Numbered from the stretch's first letter, positions 10,401 through 19,418 are shown. The stretch: 64,000 nucleotides of DNA from Rhodospirillaceae bacterium (GCA_040219235.1 JAVJSV010000012.1:248001-312000), one strand, 5' to 3'. Numbers and translations: made by a program. Notes: generated from the letters alone by a model not told the origin.

Positions 10401-10616
10401 ACTAATTTGGTCTTCTAGAACTTGAACGACTTTGGTCTCAACAATGGCGGCTGATGCGCCAGGGTAAGTCACGCTTATAGAGACGACAGGTCGCTCAATA
10501 TCTGGCGTTTCCCGAACCGGCAATTGCAGCATGGCAACGGCACCAAAAACGACCAGCAGTGTGCTGAGCACGGCCGCAAAAACGGGACGTTTGATAGAAA
10601 AATCTGAGAGCACCAT
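7455..10616 (-). CDS. RND-family efflux transporter permease (AcrB/MexF type)
   Basis: Inner-membrane proton-driven drug or solute exporter of about 1053 residues. The start is taken as the ATG at 10616 (MVLSDFSIKRPVFA) with AAGGA upstream, rather than the TTG two codons earlier. The segment SDFSIKRPVFAAVLSTLLVV is the usual first transmembrane helix. TM4 carries the proton-relay pair in GLVVDDAIIMLEN, and a second half begins near residue 530 (DRPYLVIAAFVAIL). The periplasmic adaptor gene lies 74 bases upstream. No outer-membrane channel gene or regulator is present nearby, so a shared TolC-like protein must be encoded elsewhere. Confidence 0.95.
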   Translation of the reverse strand: MVLSDFSIKRPVFAAVLSTLLVVFGAVAMLQLPVRETPDIERPVVSISVTYPGASAAIVETKVVQVLEDQISGVEGIKSINASARDAMGWIIVEFELGRDIDAAANDIRDVLSRASRSLPNDADPPTIRKADQDADPIMWLNISSPQMDRLELSDYVSRFLIDRFTSIEGVATAWIGGERKKSLRIWFDRRAMAARGITVVDVENALRRENVELGAGLLESETRDFNLRTARNFNTPEDFERLVIARGADNYLVRLSEIAKVEIGPENTATSFRTDGKNSVGIGIVKRPGASTLTVSDALREEIKNLQTTLPSDMSLVINQDSSVFITAALREVALAMGIAAVLVIAVIYLFLGTIRAVIIPAVTVPISLMATFIVLWPLGYSLNILTLLALVLAIGLVVDDAIIMLENIHRRIKRGEPPLLAAYRGARQVGVAIVATTLVLIAVFVPITLTEGVVGRLFTEFAVTMAAAVACSMFVALTLTPMMCSKILKNELDETLVARGSMRAFEWMRAFYARSLNMGLDRPYLVIAAFVAILAGGVGIFLIIPQEFTPPEDRGSVNVMIRAPEGASLDYTDRQGLEVTKRILKEYVETGIAARVLQIMPMGAGVSGQATNMGNVIIRLEPWEDRDKSVHDIIRELRPLLSDIPGAQIIPSPAPSFGQGRFGSNLSMVLGGSTYEELVVWRDIMLEAMAENPRLFGVRSNYNETRPQMRINIDQNRAADLGVSIGSVGQTLAVMLGSRRATTFVDKGEEYDVILQGRDEDRRTPTDVTNIYVRSDSTGELIPLSNLITIDEITDAGTRNRYDRLRSITVMATPAPGYPMGEAIDWLENVAAEKLPEAARVSWNGQAQEYQESGSAMYVFFGLALLVVFLVLAAQFESFIHPLVIMMTVPLAMMGALAGLWLFDISFNIYSQIGIIVLIGLAAKNGILIVEFANQLRDAGYEFREALVEASTIRLRPIVMTALATCMGAVPLVLASGAGAEGREAIGVVIFTGVAFSSFITLLVVPVFYQLMTQNTRSPGAVAADLKDLERKHPGRGRLSDDIVSDGTPAE

Positions 10617-10690
10617 GGCCAAAGTGTCCTTGTTTTAGTCAATAAGAACTGCGCTCTTTGAGACCGAGCGTTTGTTTTTTCGCGGATTTT

Positions 10691-11824
10691 TTAACCTTGA
10701 GATGGCTGCTTTGATGCTGAGGGAGGGCCGCCACGCACGTCAGCTTCATTCAGCAGGCGTATTTTATTACCGGTACTCAAATCCGTGTTGCCTTCAGTCA
10801 CGACAAGATCACCTAAAGCCAGACCCTCAAGAATCTCCACGCTTCCGGGGCGGCGGCGTCCAATCGTTACGGGCACGCGCTCAACGGTGTTGTCACCTAT
10901 GACTACAAAAACAAACTGTTGATTGTCAGAAGGTACCAGGGCTTCTTCCGCGATCATGAGGCTCTCTCTGCGATCTTTAATGAGATCCACAACCATCAGC
11001 ATACCAGGCCGCAAGCGCCGGTCTTCGTTTAAGATTTCAGCGCGAATGTTGATCGACCGTGTGGTCGGATTAACCCGCGTGTCGATCGATTTGACCACAC
11101 CCTTAAACACTTCGTTGGTGTAGGCTGCTGTGGTCGCTTCAATGTCCATGCCTTCTTCCAGGGTGGACAAAAAAGTTTCTGGCACTGAAAAATCTAGCTT
11201 CATGACGGACAAGTCATCCAGCGTGGTGATCACCGTTCCAGGCGTAACCAATGCGCCGGCACTGATCCGGCGTGTTCCAAGGCGTCCTGCAAAAGGTGCT
11301 TGGATGGTATAATCAGCCAGTCGAGCTTGGGCGGCTTGCACATTTGCCTGCGCTTTTTTCACAGCCGCTTGTTGTTCGTCAAACCGTGCTTGAGACGTTG
11401 CGTTGGCACGGGCCAAACCCGCAATTCTATCAAATTGCTTGCGTTGCTCTTCCGCGTTGGCTAATTCAACTTGCAACCGCGCTTGCTCTTCATCTTTATC
11501 AAACTGGACCAGAGCAGCCCCAGCCTCGACAGTTTCGCCATCTGTAAAATTGATGCTTTCAATGACGCCTTGCACGCGCGCCGTCACGACAATCGATTCA
11601 TTTGCCTGAAGGGTGCCAATTGCTTCCAAGCGGTCCGCGAAGATTTCTTGCCGGGTTGGCACAGCGAACACGGCTTGCACCGAACCACCAAATCCGCGAC
11701 CGGGTGACCCACCGGCAGATCCACCTGGGCCGTCTGGGGCGACAAAGGTCGAATATCCAAAATACAATGCAACCGCTAAAACAACGGCGATAATCAGCCC
11801 GAAAAAGGGGCGAGATGCGTTCAT
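10691..11824 (-). CDS. RND efflux periplasmic adaptor (membrane fusion protein)
   Basis: Adaptor linking the RND permease to an outer-membrane channel. The ATG at 11824 starts MNASRPFFGLIIAVVLAVAL, a proper N-terminal membrane anchor; the open frame runs 18 codons further but with no better signal. A lipoyl/hairpin region follows: VTARVQGVIESINFTDGETV, a coiled-coil hairpin rich in Ala, Gln and Lys (about residues 110-165), then IQAPFAGRLGTRRISAGALV. The C-terminal barrel ends with GLALGDLVVTEG. It is the first gene of a two-gene operon with the permease. Confidence 0.93.
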   Translation of the reverse strand: MNASRPFFGLIIAVVLAVALYFGYSTFVAPDGPGGSAGGSPGRGFGGSVQAVFAVPTRQEIFADRLEAIGTLQANESIVVTARVQGVIESINFTDGETVEAGAALVQFDKDEEQARLQVELANAEEQRKQFDRIAGLARANATSQARFDEQQAAVKKAQANVQAAQARLADYTIQAPFAGRLGTRRISAGALVTPGTVITTLDDLSVMKLDFSVPETFLSTLEEGMDIEATTAAYTNEVFKGVVKSIDTRVNPTTRSINIRAEILNEDRRLRPGMLMVVDLIKDRRESLMIAEEALVPSDNQQFVFVVIGDNTVERVPVTIGRRRPGSVEILEGLALGDLVVTEGNTDLSTGNKIRLLNEADVRGGPPSASKQPSQG

Positions 11825-12062
11825 GTTTGAATCCCAGCCAACACAAAAGGCACCAAAAAATGAAAAGCGCCCTAACAAATCAATGGTTTATAATTTTTAA
11901 TACAGTGTTTGTTACAGAGATACCACGAAAACGAGGTGACACTTAGTAACAGTCGGGCGCTTCACAGAGTCTTGATATACGCGCAATCTCAGCGAATTGA
12001 GGCTCTTGATCTGGAGCGACTATTATCGAGTTTTGCTTCACATATTTTTGGATAAACTCCCT

Positions 12063-13229
12063 ATGATATCCTCTATGATCTCGCTTTCACGTATGATGAG
12101 AATTTATTATTTGGATCCCATCAGGACTCTGTCTACTCCATTGTTATTACTGATTTATTTTGCGTTTTTTTCTGTTTCTGCGGCGGCCCAACCGACATCG
12201 GAGACGGCCAATCCATTTGGCGTTGGGGGTCCCCAAGCAGAACAGTCTGGAGAATCATCTCAATCGTCATCCACCAGTCCATTTGGGTCTCGGGCGGCAG
12301 CTGAACCGCAAAGAACTCCTCCCGCCTTTGTTATGCCAGCGCCTGTGAGAGCGGTTTTTCGTCAGGTGGCGGATTGGCAGCGGAAAATTAATAGGTATTT
12401 GGGCCGTCAGTTACAGGCTTCCAGTGACCAAGGGGGCTTGAGCGCTGCGCTGACAGTAATTTTGGCGAGTTTCATTTATGGCGTTTTACATGCGGCCGGG
12501 CCGGGGCATGGCAAGTTGGTTGTCGCGTCATACTTCACGGCCAAAAAGGCTCCTCTCAAAACAGGCATATTAATGGGGGGTGTGATTGCCCTCACTCAGG
12601 CGATCGTCGCGATCCTCATGGTTGCGGTGTTGGCGATGGTCATGGGCGGCAGTCAGCTTGAGATCATCGATCAGACGACATTGCTCGAGGTGGTCAGTTA
12701 TGGACTCATTTTAGCGATTGGTCTGTATATGACGTATGGGGCGCTCACCGGCAAAGCGACATGTGGGCATGATCATAACCATGACCATGAAGAACACGGC
12801 CACGCTCATCATAATCATCACGGCCATAGCCATGGACCTGATCCAAACGCTCGGGAAACATGGCTGGCGCGCATAGCTGGCAAGTGGCTGGGGCCACGCG
12901 GTGAGGTCATTGCCATTGGTCTGGTGTCTGGTGTGCGCCCGTGTACTGGTTCGATCTTGGTGCTTCTGTTTGCTGTAGCCAACGGCGTTTTTGTGCTGGG
13001 GATCATCGCCTCTTTTATGATGGCTGCTGGGGTCGCGATTACGATTTCAGCGCTTGGTATTGGGGCGATTGTATTGCGGAACTCTGTGGCAGGTGATGAC
13101 GCCGCGCCAAAGAGCCCGGCGCGCGCGTTTATTGGCAAAACACTCTCTGTCGCAGGGTCGCTTGCGGTCGCGGTTTTAGGGGGTTTGCTGTTGGGCGGCG
13201 CGCTTGAGCGCACCGGCTTTCTTATTTGA
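12063..13229 (+). CDS. NicO/RcnA-family nickel/cobalt exporter
   Basis: Inner-membrane metal transporter of about 388 residues. A hydrophobic signal-like N-terminus ends near SAAAQP. After a Pro/Ser-rich periplasmic stretch the core begins with LHAAGPGHGKLVVASYF, the GHGK family signature. A very histidine-rich cytoplasmic loop at about 12768-12835 (H about every second residue) separates the two helix bundles, and GLVSGVRPCTGSILVLLFAV is the second signature. The open frame starts at a TTG (11997); I choose the ATG at 12063, but 12075, 12093 and 12096 are also possible. Such loops bind Ni/Co. The convergent DUF1007 gene is a usual partner. Confidence 0.88.
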   Translation: MISSMISLSRMMRIYYLDPIRTLSTPLLLLIYFAFFSVSAAAQPTSETANPFGVGGPQAEQSGESSQSSSTSPFGSRAAAEPQRTPPAFVMPAPVRAVFRQVADWQRKINRYLGRQLQASSDQGGLSAALTVILASFIYGVLHAAGPGHGKLVVASYFTAKKAPLKTGILMGGVIALTQAIVAILMVAVLAMVMGGSQLEIIDQTTLLEVVSYGLILAIGLYMTYGALTGKATCGHDHNHDHEEHGHAHHNHHGHSHGPDPNARETWLARIAGKWLGPRGEVIAIGLVSGVRPCTGSILVLLFAVANGVFVLGIIASFMMAAGVAITISALGIGAIVLRNSVAGDDAAPKSPARAFIGKTLSVAGSLAVAVLGGLLLGGALERTGFLI

Positions 13230-13237
13230 AAAGCGCT

Positions 13238-13864
13238 CTAGCTTCCTGAGCAAGATAGCCAGACTTCTTGCGGCACCATGAAGTAAGACTGGCTTTGCAC
13301 TTCATCTCCCTGCCGATATTCCAAAGCGCACCCAAGGCCGTCCGCGCCGGCCAACGTGACCGGTGAGTCTCCATCAAGAATAATGTCTACGTAAATCGTT
13401 GGGTCGTAAAGACTTAACCCTATTGGTGCTGCTATCGGATTGATCGGGTTACTCAAAATCAGATCAAACTCAAAAATGAGTTCGCCAGCATCTGAACTGA
13501 TGACAAAGTTTTCCACTCTGTCGAAGGTTTGCTCTGTCTGGGCTCCGTCTGTGCGCAGATGAGTGAAGTATCCAAAATCTTTTAAACTCGTAAAGACTTG
13601 GTTTTCCATCGCAAGTGTTTCGGCGTCGTCGAAGCTGCCGTCGCTGTTGGTGTCAAAGTCCGCTCCTAAGACCTGACTGAAGAAGGCGTCAAATTGCCAC
13701 CGCATTCCCACCTTAACCAAAGCCTGTTGTTCAAACTCAAACGACGCTTCGCCGGTGACCCACACATGCGGGTGGGCGAGGCTGGGAGATGCTGAAAACA
13801 CGCCCAGACTAATACAAATCCAAAGCCATAAGCGACTGTAACTGTGGTAGAGAATGTATCGCAT
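13238..13864 (-). CDS. DUF1007 family periplasmic protein
   Basis: A 208-residue exported protein: hydrophobic signal up to SLAHPHVWV, where the His-Pro-His-Val-Trp motif follows the predicted cleavage site and is diagnostic for DUF1007. An acidic DTNSDGSFDDAE segment resembles a single EF-hand-like loop. DUF1007 proteins are commonly encoded beside NicO/RcnA transporters and are thought to serve as their periplasmic component. Here the gene converges tail to tail with the transporter gene, only 8 bases apart, so the pair is linked but not in one operon. Confidence 0.87.
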   Translation of the reverse strand: MRYILYHSYSRLWLWICISLGVFSASPSLAHPHVWVTGEASFEFEQQALVKVGMRWQFDAFFSQVLGADFDTNSDGSFDDAETLAMENQVFTSLKDFGYFTHLRTDGAQTEQTFDRVENFVISSDAGELIFEFDLILSNPINPIAAPIGLSLYDPTIYVDIILDGDSPVTLAGADGLGCALEYRQGDEVQSQSYFMVPQEVWLSCSGS

Positions 13865-14025
13865 TTATTCAGTGTACCTAATGGTTTGCAAGGCGTTAAG
13901 CGTCTGTTCATATGACGATAATGTGGCCGAATTCGGTTGCTACCAGCCTGACATCATCATATGTCTAATACCAATATGTTCTATAATGACGCGTCAACTT
14001 TATTTCGAAGTGAAGGGCCATCACA

Positions 14026-15177
14026 ATGACCAATGACCTTAGTCAAGAAATCAATCTCCACCCAACTCAGGATGAGTTGGCCCGCCAGGCTTTTATTGTG
14101 CAGTTCAAACAAAAGGTAAACCTGGACCTTCAGAAAGACATCAAGGCGTATGTCAAAAACAACATTGCGCCCGAACTTCAAAGCGAATTGGGGCAACCCC
14201 TGGAAGATTTGAACCGTGATCATCGCAAAGCCCTCAAAAAACGCATTGCTGACGAGCATCTCTTCCAAACATGGGAAACTTTGACGTGGGTCGGTCAAGA
14301 CATGATGTGGAACTGCGTTGATGAAACTTTGGATCATGATCTGCCACGCATTGAGGCGGCGGCGGCGCAAGTTGTTAATCGTAAAGACAAAGTTGGGTCT
14401 TTGAAATTGAACCCAGACTTAGATTTGCCACCCAACATTGCGAAAGTCGAAATCCACCGTCAACCAGGCGGCTTCTGTCTCGAACGAGAAGGTGTTGACT
14501 ACGATATTATGTCCGGTGCCCGCATGACCGGTGGCGGCATGATTTACGGGGCAGGTAAAGGGCGTTCGGCTGCGTCGGGGTACTCAGCGGCGCACTTTTT
14601 GATTTCTGAAATGGAAAAACAGTTCGGCCCGCAGAAGCCAAAACGCATTCTCGATATCGGCTGTGGCACAGGTTTTAACACTGCTACATTTGCGCGTCAT
14701 TACCCAGACGCAGAAGTTTACGGCATTGATGTTGCTGCTGGCTTGCTGCGGTGGGGTCACGCGCGGTGTGAAAGCGAAGGCGTACCGGTTCATTTTGCTC
14801 AAATGAGCACGGCAGACATGGATTTCGAAGATGAGAGTTTTGATCTCGTTGCTTCAACCATTTGGGGACATGAAACCACACCTCAAATTTTAAAAGACTC
14901 TGTTGCTGAAATCTGGCGCATTCTCAAGCCAGGCGGCATCTCCTTTCATATGGATGTGACCAATCAACCGGGCTATCAGGACCTTGTCGATCAGGTACTA
15001 AACGATTGGCAAATCCGTCACAACGGCGAGCCGTTTTGGATGGGTTGGGCAGATTCTGATCTAAACGCGTTGATGACAGAGGCTGGGTATCCTGCAGAGT
15101 GCCAGTTTACTGGGTATCGTCCGCGAACCCAGGGCGCTGGAGATTGGTTTGTCCACGGCGCACGAAAGCCTGACTAA
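14026..15177 (+). CDS. Class I SAM-dependent methyltransferase with helical N-terminal extension
   Basis: A 383-residue cytoplasmic protein with the Rossmann methyltransferase core at about residues 200-320. Motif I is ILDIGCGTGFNTATFARHYP, motif II VYGIDVAAG, motif IV FDLVASTIWGHE and motif V ILKPGGISFHMDV. The first 120 residues are charged and helical and not recognised. The ATG at 14026 has AGGG upstream. Substrate unknown. The gene is single and is followed by a strong bidirectional terminator hairpin. Confidence 0.85.
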   Translation: MTNDLSQEINLHPTQDELARQAFIVQFKQKVNLDLQKDIKAYVKNNIAPELQSELGQPLEDLNRDHRKALKKRIADEHLFQTWETLTWVGQDMMWNCVDETLDHDLPRIEAAAAQVVNRKDKVGSLKLNPDLDLPPNIAKVEIHRQPGGFCLEREGVDYDIMSGARMTGGGMIYGAGKGRSAASGYSAAHFLISEMEKQFGPQKPKRILDIGCGTGFNTATFARHYPDAEVYGIDVAAGLLRWGHARCESEGVPVHFAQMSTADMDFEDESFDLVASTIWGHETTPQILKDSVAEIWRILKPGGISFHMDVTNQPGYQDLVDQVLNDWQIRHNGEPFWMGWADSDLNALMTEAGYPAECQFTGYRPRTQGAGDWFVHGARKPD

Positions 15178-15202
15178 TACACTTGAGACGCAAAGCGAAA
15201 AA

Positions 15203-15228
15203 AAACCCCGCCACACTGGGCGGGGTTT
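15203..15228. terminator. Bidirectional intrinsic terminator
   Basis: A perfect 10-bp stem AAACCCCGCC / GGCGGGGTTT encloses a 6-base loop (ACACTG). A run of A residues flanks the left side, so the minus-strand transcript of the proline iminopeptidase gene ends in a long U tract; the plus-strand side has a shorter T run. It lies between the convergent methyltransferase and iminopeptidase genes and fits termination of both. Confidence 0.9.
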
Positions 15229-15371
15229 AAGTGAGGTTACTGGAACTTGTCAGCAGTCGTCCCACCCAAAAGGGCGCGACACACAAGAAGGATAGTGTCA
15301 CGCTGCTCGCTCTGGATAACCTGTGCGTTCTGACAGGTTAAGGCGAAATGACCCTGTTAGGTCTGACAGGT

Positions 15372-16352
15372 CTATTTCAGACTGCGAAACTCGTCAGTGG
15401 CGTTAATCAACCCAGATTGGACACCAAGTTCCATTGAAGAATGTCCGGCGTCGGCGATAATCCGATAAGCTGCGCCGTCCCAGGTTTGAGCGAGTTTGTC
15501 TGCGGTGATGATGGGACAGACCATATCATAGCGACCTTGAACGATGATGGCTGGATGTTTGGCAAGGACCTTCATGCCTTCTAGCAGTTGGTTCGGCTCA
15601 AAAAACCCTTGGTTAATCATGTAGTGCGCCTCCAGGCGCGCCATCGATAGTGCGCCTGTATAGTATGGTGCCTTCTGTCTGGGTCTGGCCGGTGATGGAA
15701 TGAGGCGAGAGCAGGCATTTTCATAAGCGCACCATGCTGCTGCGGCTGGGCGGTGTGTTTCCGGATTAGGGTCCGTAAGGCGTGCATAATATGCACTTAA
15801 TAGGTCATGGCGTTCATCAATGGGGATATGGTTGGAAAAAGCACGCCATGCCTCTGGAAAGACACGTCGAATTTCATGCAAAAACCAGTCGACTTCTTCA
15901 TCGGAGAACAAAAAGATTCCGCGGAGAATAAAACCGATGCAGCGATCTGGGTGAGCTTGCCCATAGGCCAAAGCCAGAGTCGAACCCCAGGATCCGCCAA
16001 AGATAACCCAACGTTCAATGCTTAAGTGCTCACGCAAAAGCTCTAAATCTGCAACAAGGTGCGCTGTCGTGTTCTCCCGTACTTCGGCTTCTGGCGTGGA
16101 CCGCCCCGCCCCGCGTTGATCCATGAGAACGATGCGGTAGTGGTTGGGGTCAAAAAAACGCCGAAAGGCGGGGGCAGTACCGGCCCCAGGCCCACCATGC
16201 AGAAAGATGACGGGCACACCGTTCGGGTTTCCACTTTCCTCCCAATATAAGGTGTGTAGTGGCCCCGCCCGAAGGAAACCGGACTTCCGCGCCTCAATTG
16301 CGGGGTAAAGTGTGCGACCATCACTTTTGCTCGGCGTGACTTTAGAGGCCAT
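15372..16352 (-). CDS. pip: Proline iminopeptidase
   Basis: Alpha/beta-hydrolase (family S33) that removes N-terminal proline from peptides. The 326-residue length is standard. Visible motifs are the oxyanion HGGPGAG, DQRGAGRSTP after strand 4, the nucleophile elbow GGSWGS with Ser in the middle, and a C-terminal GHSSMELG carrying the catalytic His. No signal peptide, so cytoplasmic. It is a single gene between two terminable regions. Confidence 0.94.
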   Translation of the reverse strand: MASKVTPSKSDGRTLYPAIEARKSGFLRAGPLHTLYWEESGNPNGVPVIFLHGGPGAGTAPAFRRFFDPNHYRIVLMDQRGAGRSTPEAEVRENTTAHLVADLELLREHLSIERWVIFGGSWGSTLALAYGQAHPDRCIGFILRGIFLFSDEEVDWFLHEIRRVFPEAWRAFSNHIPIDERHDLLSAYYARLTDPNPETHRPAAAAWCAYENACSRLIPSPARPRQKAPYYTGALSMARLEAHYMINQGFFEPNQLLEGMKVLAKHPAIIVQGRYDMVCPIITADKLAQTWDGAAYRIIADAGHSSMELGVQSGLINATDEFRSLK

Positions 16353-16460
16353 GATTTCTGGTGGCGAAATAAAGCGCGCTCCTGTTTTGAAAGGCCAGTT
16401 CTGTTGGTGAAAAGCGTAATAAATACATATTATACGAACAACTAACAGCTCAAGGGTTGC

Positions 16461-16787
16461 TTACCCTACGTCAGCTTCATCAAGGTATGCTTCAATCAGT
16501 TTAAACAACTGCTCTGAATGATCTTCCGGTGAAATCACTAGATTGCAATGTTCACCATATATATTGAGTACATAACCCCGCGCATCACAGACGGTCACAA
16601 GCGATTGAATAAAAGGTGTGATTACCTGGGCGTTTAAATCTTCTGCCGTTTGACATTTCTCCATCGTGGCTTGAAGAGACTTTGCCATATCTTTTTGCGA
16701 TCCATTTTTAGAGCCACGTTTGGATGTATGTTTGGAGCCATGGCGACCGGCATTTGAGCGTGTATCTGTCTTTTTGGGTGCATTCAT
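16461..16787 (-). CDS. Small conserved-looking protein of unknown function with basic Ser/Gly/Lys N-terminus
   Basis: A 108-residue protein with no family I can name. The first 35 residues are basic and low-complexity, with a GSK-x(3)-SK-x-GSK-like repeat. The C-terminal 60 residues look folded (ITPFIQSLVTVCDARGYVL, then a charged helix). A good ribosome site (AAGGAG) lies 9 bases before the ATG, supporting real translation. It may be an RNA- or DNA-associated protein from its basic tail (weak inference). It sits alone upstream of the iminopeptidase gene on the same strand. Confidence 0.6.
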   Translation of the reverse strand: MNAPKKTDTRSNAGRHGSKHTSKRGSKNGSQKDMAKSLQATMEKCQTAEDLNAQVITPFIQSLVTVCDARGYVLNIYGEHCNLVISPEDHSEQLFKLIEAYLDEADVG

Positions 16788-16942
16788 CCTTAGTCTCCTT
16801 ATGCGGCTTTTTAAGCTCTACTATTTTGAGGCTCACTTTAGAGCATATTTTATGGCAACGGACAGGCCCACACAGACTTTGATTTCCTGACCTGCAAGCC
16901 TTATGACCTCAGCCTATTGTTTCGTTTATAAGGTGACTGCAC

Positions 16943-18106
16943 ATGGAACGGTCAAAGCAACAACTGAGCGATTTCTGGAGCGTTGTTCTCGATGTCTGGA
17001 CGACAGGCGTCGTCGGTGTTGATTTTGGCCGCATATTAATTGCACTCGGCATCGTCCTGTTTTTCATGGTGATCCGAGGTTTGTTTACCCGCTTCGTGCT
17101 GGGTGCGCTCCAACGCCTCACCGCCAAAACTGAAACCACGATCGATGATAAAATTTTTGACGCTTTACGGGGGCCAATACGGCTCATTCCTGTAATTCTA
17201 GGCATTTTTATAGCTTTGGATTATCTAGAATTGCCTGAGAAGTACGACAACATCGGCGCTTTAGTTATACGGACTCTTGTTGTTTTTGATATATTTTGGG
17301 GCCTTTACCAAATCACTGGGCCAGTTAGCTCTTCGATCAAACGGCTGGAAACGCTTCTAACGCGTGAGATGGTCGACTGGCTGATCAATTTTCTGCACCT
17401 GGCCGTCGTGTTTATTGGCGTTGCAACTGTGCTTGAAATTTGGGGTATTAAAGTTGGCCCCATTCTCGCCGGTCTTGGGCTCTTTGGCGTCGCCGTTGCC
17501 TTGGGCGCACAAGACCTTTTCAAAAACCTGATCGCCGGAATACTTGTTATTGCCGAAAAGCGCATGCGGGTCGGCGACTGGATTATGGTGGATGGCGTCG
17601 TCGAAGGGACGGTTGAAACGATTGGTTTTCGCTCAACCCACGTTCGCCGTTTCGATAAAGCTTCTGTTTATGTTCCCAATGCAAAGTTGTCTGATAATGC
17701 GGTCACGAATTTCAGTGAGATGACCCACCGTCGGATTAAGTGGATGATCGGTGTTGAGTACGGCACAACCATTGAACAGTTACGCGTTATCCGCGACAAA
17801 ATTGAAGCCTATATTTTTGAAAACCCGGATTTTGCCCCTCCCTCTGAAGTCTCCACCTTTGTTCGGATCGACAGTTTTAATGACTCCTCTATTGATATCC
17901 TGCTGTATTGCTTCACCAAGACGACAAAGTGGGGGGAATGGCTCAAGGTCAAAGAGACTCTTGCGTATAAAATAAAAGATATTGTTGAGTCTGAGGGCTC
18001 CGCTTTCGCTTTCCCAAGCCGGTCGCTTTACGTTGAATCTATACCCTCTGATGCTGCCGAAGTGTTTATGCCGCCATCCACACAATCAGGATTAAAATCA
18101 GAATAA
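16943..18106 (+). CDS. MscS-family mechanosensitive ion channel
   Basis: Inner-membrane channel of 387 residues, protecting against hypo-osmotic shock. Several N-terminal transmembrane segments are followed by the pore helix and beta domain signature: GPILAGLGLFGVAVALGAQD, FKNLIAGILVIAEKRMRVGDWI, GTVETIGFRSTHVRRFDKA and VPNAKLSDNAVTNFSEM. The ATG at 16943 is preceded by AAGGTG. It is larger than E. coli MscS (286 residues), with two extra predicted N-terminal helices. It is a stand-alone gene followed by an MFS transporter gene after 81 bases. Confidence 0.93.
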   Translation: MERSKQQLSDFWSVVLDVWTTGVVGVDFGRILIALGIVLFFMVIRGLFTRFVLGALQRLTAKTETTIDDKIFDALRGPIRLIPVILGIFIALDYLELPEKYDNIGALVIRTLVVFDIFWGLYQITGPVSSSIKRLETLLTREMVDWLINFLHLAVVFIGVATVLEIWGIKVGPILAGLGLFGVAVALGAQDLFKNLIAGILVIAEKRMRVGDWIMVDGVVEGTVETIGFRSTHVRRFDKASVYVPNAKLSDNAVTNFSEMTHRRIKWMIGVEYGTTIEQLRVIRDKIEAYIFENPDFAPPSEVSTFVRIDSFNDSSIDILLYCFTKTTKWGEWLKVKETLAYKIKDIVESEGSAFAFPSRSLYVESIPSDAAEVFMPPSTQSGLKSE

Positions 18107-18187
18107 GATAAGAAGTGTTATTCGATTTTGCTGTTACTATAACGGCATGACCCATATCCGCGCAGCTTAAGTTGTATCGGCGTCCCC

Positions 18188-19366
18188 ATGTCTCCAATGA
18201 TGATTCTATTTCTTATCGTATTTGTCGATTTGATTGGCTTCGGCATTATGGTACCGCTGCTGCCGTTTTATGTTGAACGCGTTGGCGCAGGTGCAGAAGT
18301 CATTACCATCACGCTTGGTCTGTACTCTCTATTCCAATTTATGGCCGCCCCTCTTTGGGGAAGACTGAGCGACCGTTATGGCCGCAAGCCTATCCTCGCC
18401 TGGACCCTCTGCGGTTTTGTTATTTCTTATGTGGTTCTGGGCTTAGCAGAAAGCCTATGGTTGGTGGTTGTGGCACGCATATTTGGCGGGCTTATGGCCG
18501 GAAATATTTCTACGGCGTTTGCCTACGTTTCTGACATTACGACCCCTGAAAACCGGGCCAAAGGCATGGGCCTGCTTGGTGCGGCGTTCGGTTTGGGGTT
18601 TATCTTTGGTCCAGTTATTGGCGGTTTGCTCGCAGGCTCGGAAACATCAACAGCAAATTTTCTATTGCCAGCTTTGGTGGCCGCTTCCTTAACCACAACG
18701 GCGCTGCTAGGCGTGGTTTTTATCTTACCTGAATCTTTGAGTCAGGATGTTCGCGATCAAATTCGCAATAAGCCAAAAACGTCACTCAAAACAAAACTCC
18801 ATACGGCTTTTGGTCGGCGCGCGTTGATACTACTGGTAGTGGTTGGCTTCATCTTAACTATGGCGTGGGCCTTGTTGGAGGTCACTTTGGCCTTGTGGGT
18901 TAACCGTGTTCTGAGTTTCGGTCCGCGAGATATCGGGCTCACGCTCGCTTATGTTGGCGTGGTCGGCGTTATCATCCAGGGTGGCCTTATTGGTCCGCTG
19001 ACAAAAAAGTTTGGCGAACGCTTACTTGTTGCTGGTGCGATCGTATTCTTGTTGAGTGGGTATGTTATCCTCGCTGCTGCCAGCGATATTTATATCCTCG
19101 TTGCTGCGATGACTTTTCTGGCGATTGGCAATGGCTTATCCAACCCCTCCCTGTCCAGTCTTGTGTCTAAAGAAGCCAGCGAAACCGAACGCGGCTCTGT
19201 GCTTGGCGTTTACCAGGGGGCCGCCAGTCTCGCCCGGTTTGTTGGACCGCTTTATGCCGGGGTTGTCTTTGCTCAACTGGGTCCGGCCTATCCATTTGTT
19301 ATTGCAGCAGCCTGTATGGCACCTGCTCTGATATTTGTATTTTTATTACCCCGACATCAAGCTTAA
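18188..19366 (+). CDS. MFS transporter, TetA-like drug exporter family
   Basis: Inner-membrane 12-helix proton antiporter of 392 residues. Motif A between TM2 and TM3 is GRLSDRYGRKPIL; motif C-like glycine-rich sequence in TM5 is GLGFIFGPVIGGLLAG. The N-terminus ILFLIVFVDLIGFGIMVPLLP is the classical TetA/multidrug type start. Substrate not predictable. It precedes the orphan ABC ATPase gene by 106 bases, a gap that contains a repeated palindromic element. Confidence 0.92.
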   Translation: MSPMMILFLIVFVDLIGFGIMVPLLPFYVERVGAGAEVITITLGLYSLFQFMAAPLWGRLSDRYGRKPILAWTLCGFVISYVVLGLAESLWLVVVARIFGGLMAGNISTAFAYVSDITTPENRAKGMGLLGAAFGLGFIFGPVIGGLLAGSETSTANFLLPALVAASLTTTALLGVVFILPESLSQDVRDQIRNKPKTSLKTKLHTAFGRRALILLVVVGFILTMAWALLEVTLALWVNRVLSFGPRDIGLTLAYVGVVGVIIQGGLIGPLTKKFGERLLVAGAIVFLLSGYVILAAASDIYILVAAMTFLAIGNGLSNPSLSSLVSKEASETERGSVLGVYQGAASLARFVGPLYAGVVFAQLGPAYPFVIAAACMAPALIFVFLLPRHQA

Positions 19367-19418
19367 CACTACGGCTAGATCTTGCGATTAAGTCTTGGCG
19401 TTACGTGGGAATAAACTT

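Noticed and set aside
13854-14036. Short plus-strand frame between the DUF1007 and methyltransferase genes
   Set aside because: No ribosome site or domain; overlaps the start of the methyltransferase gene.
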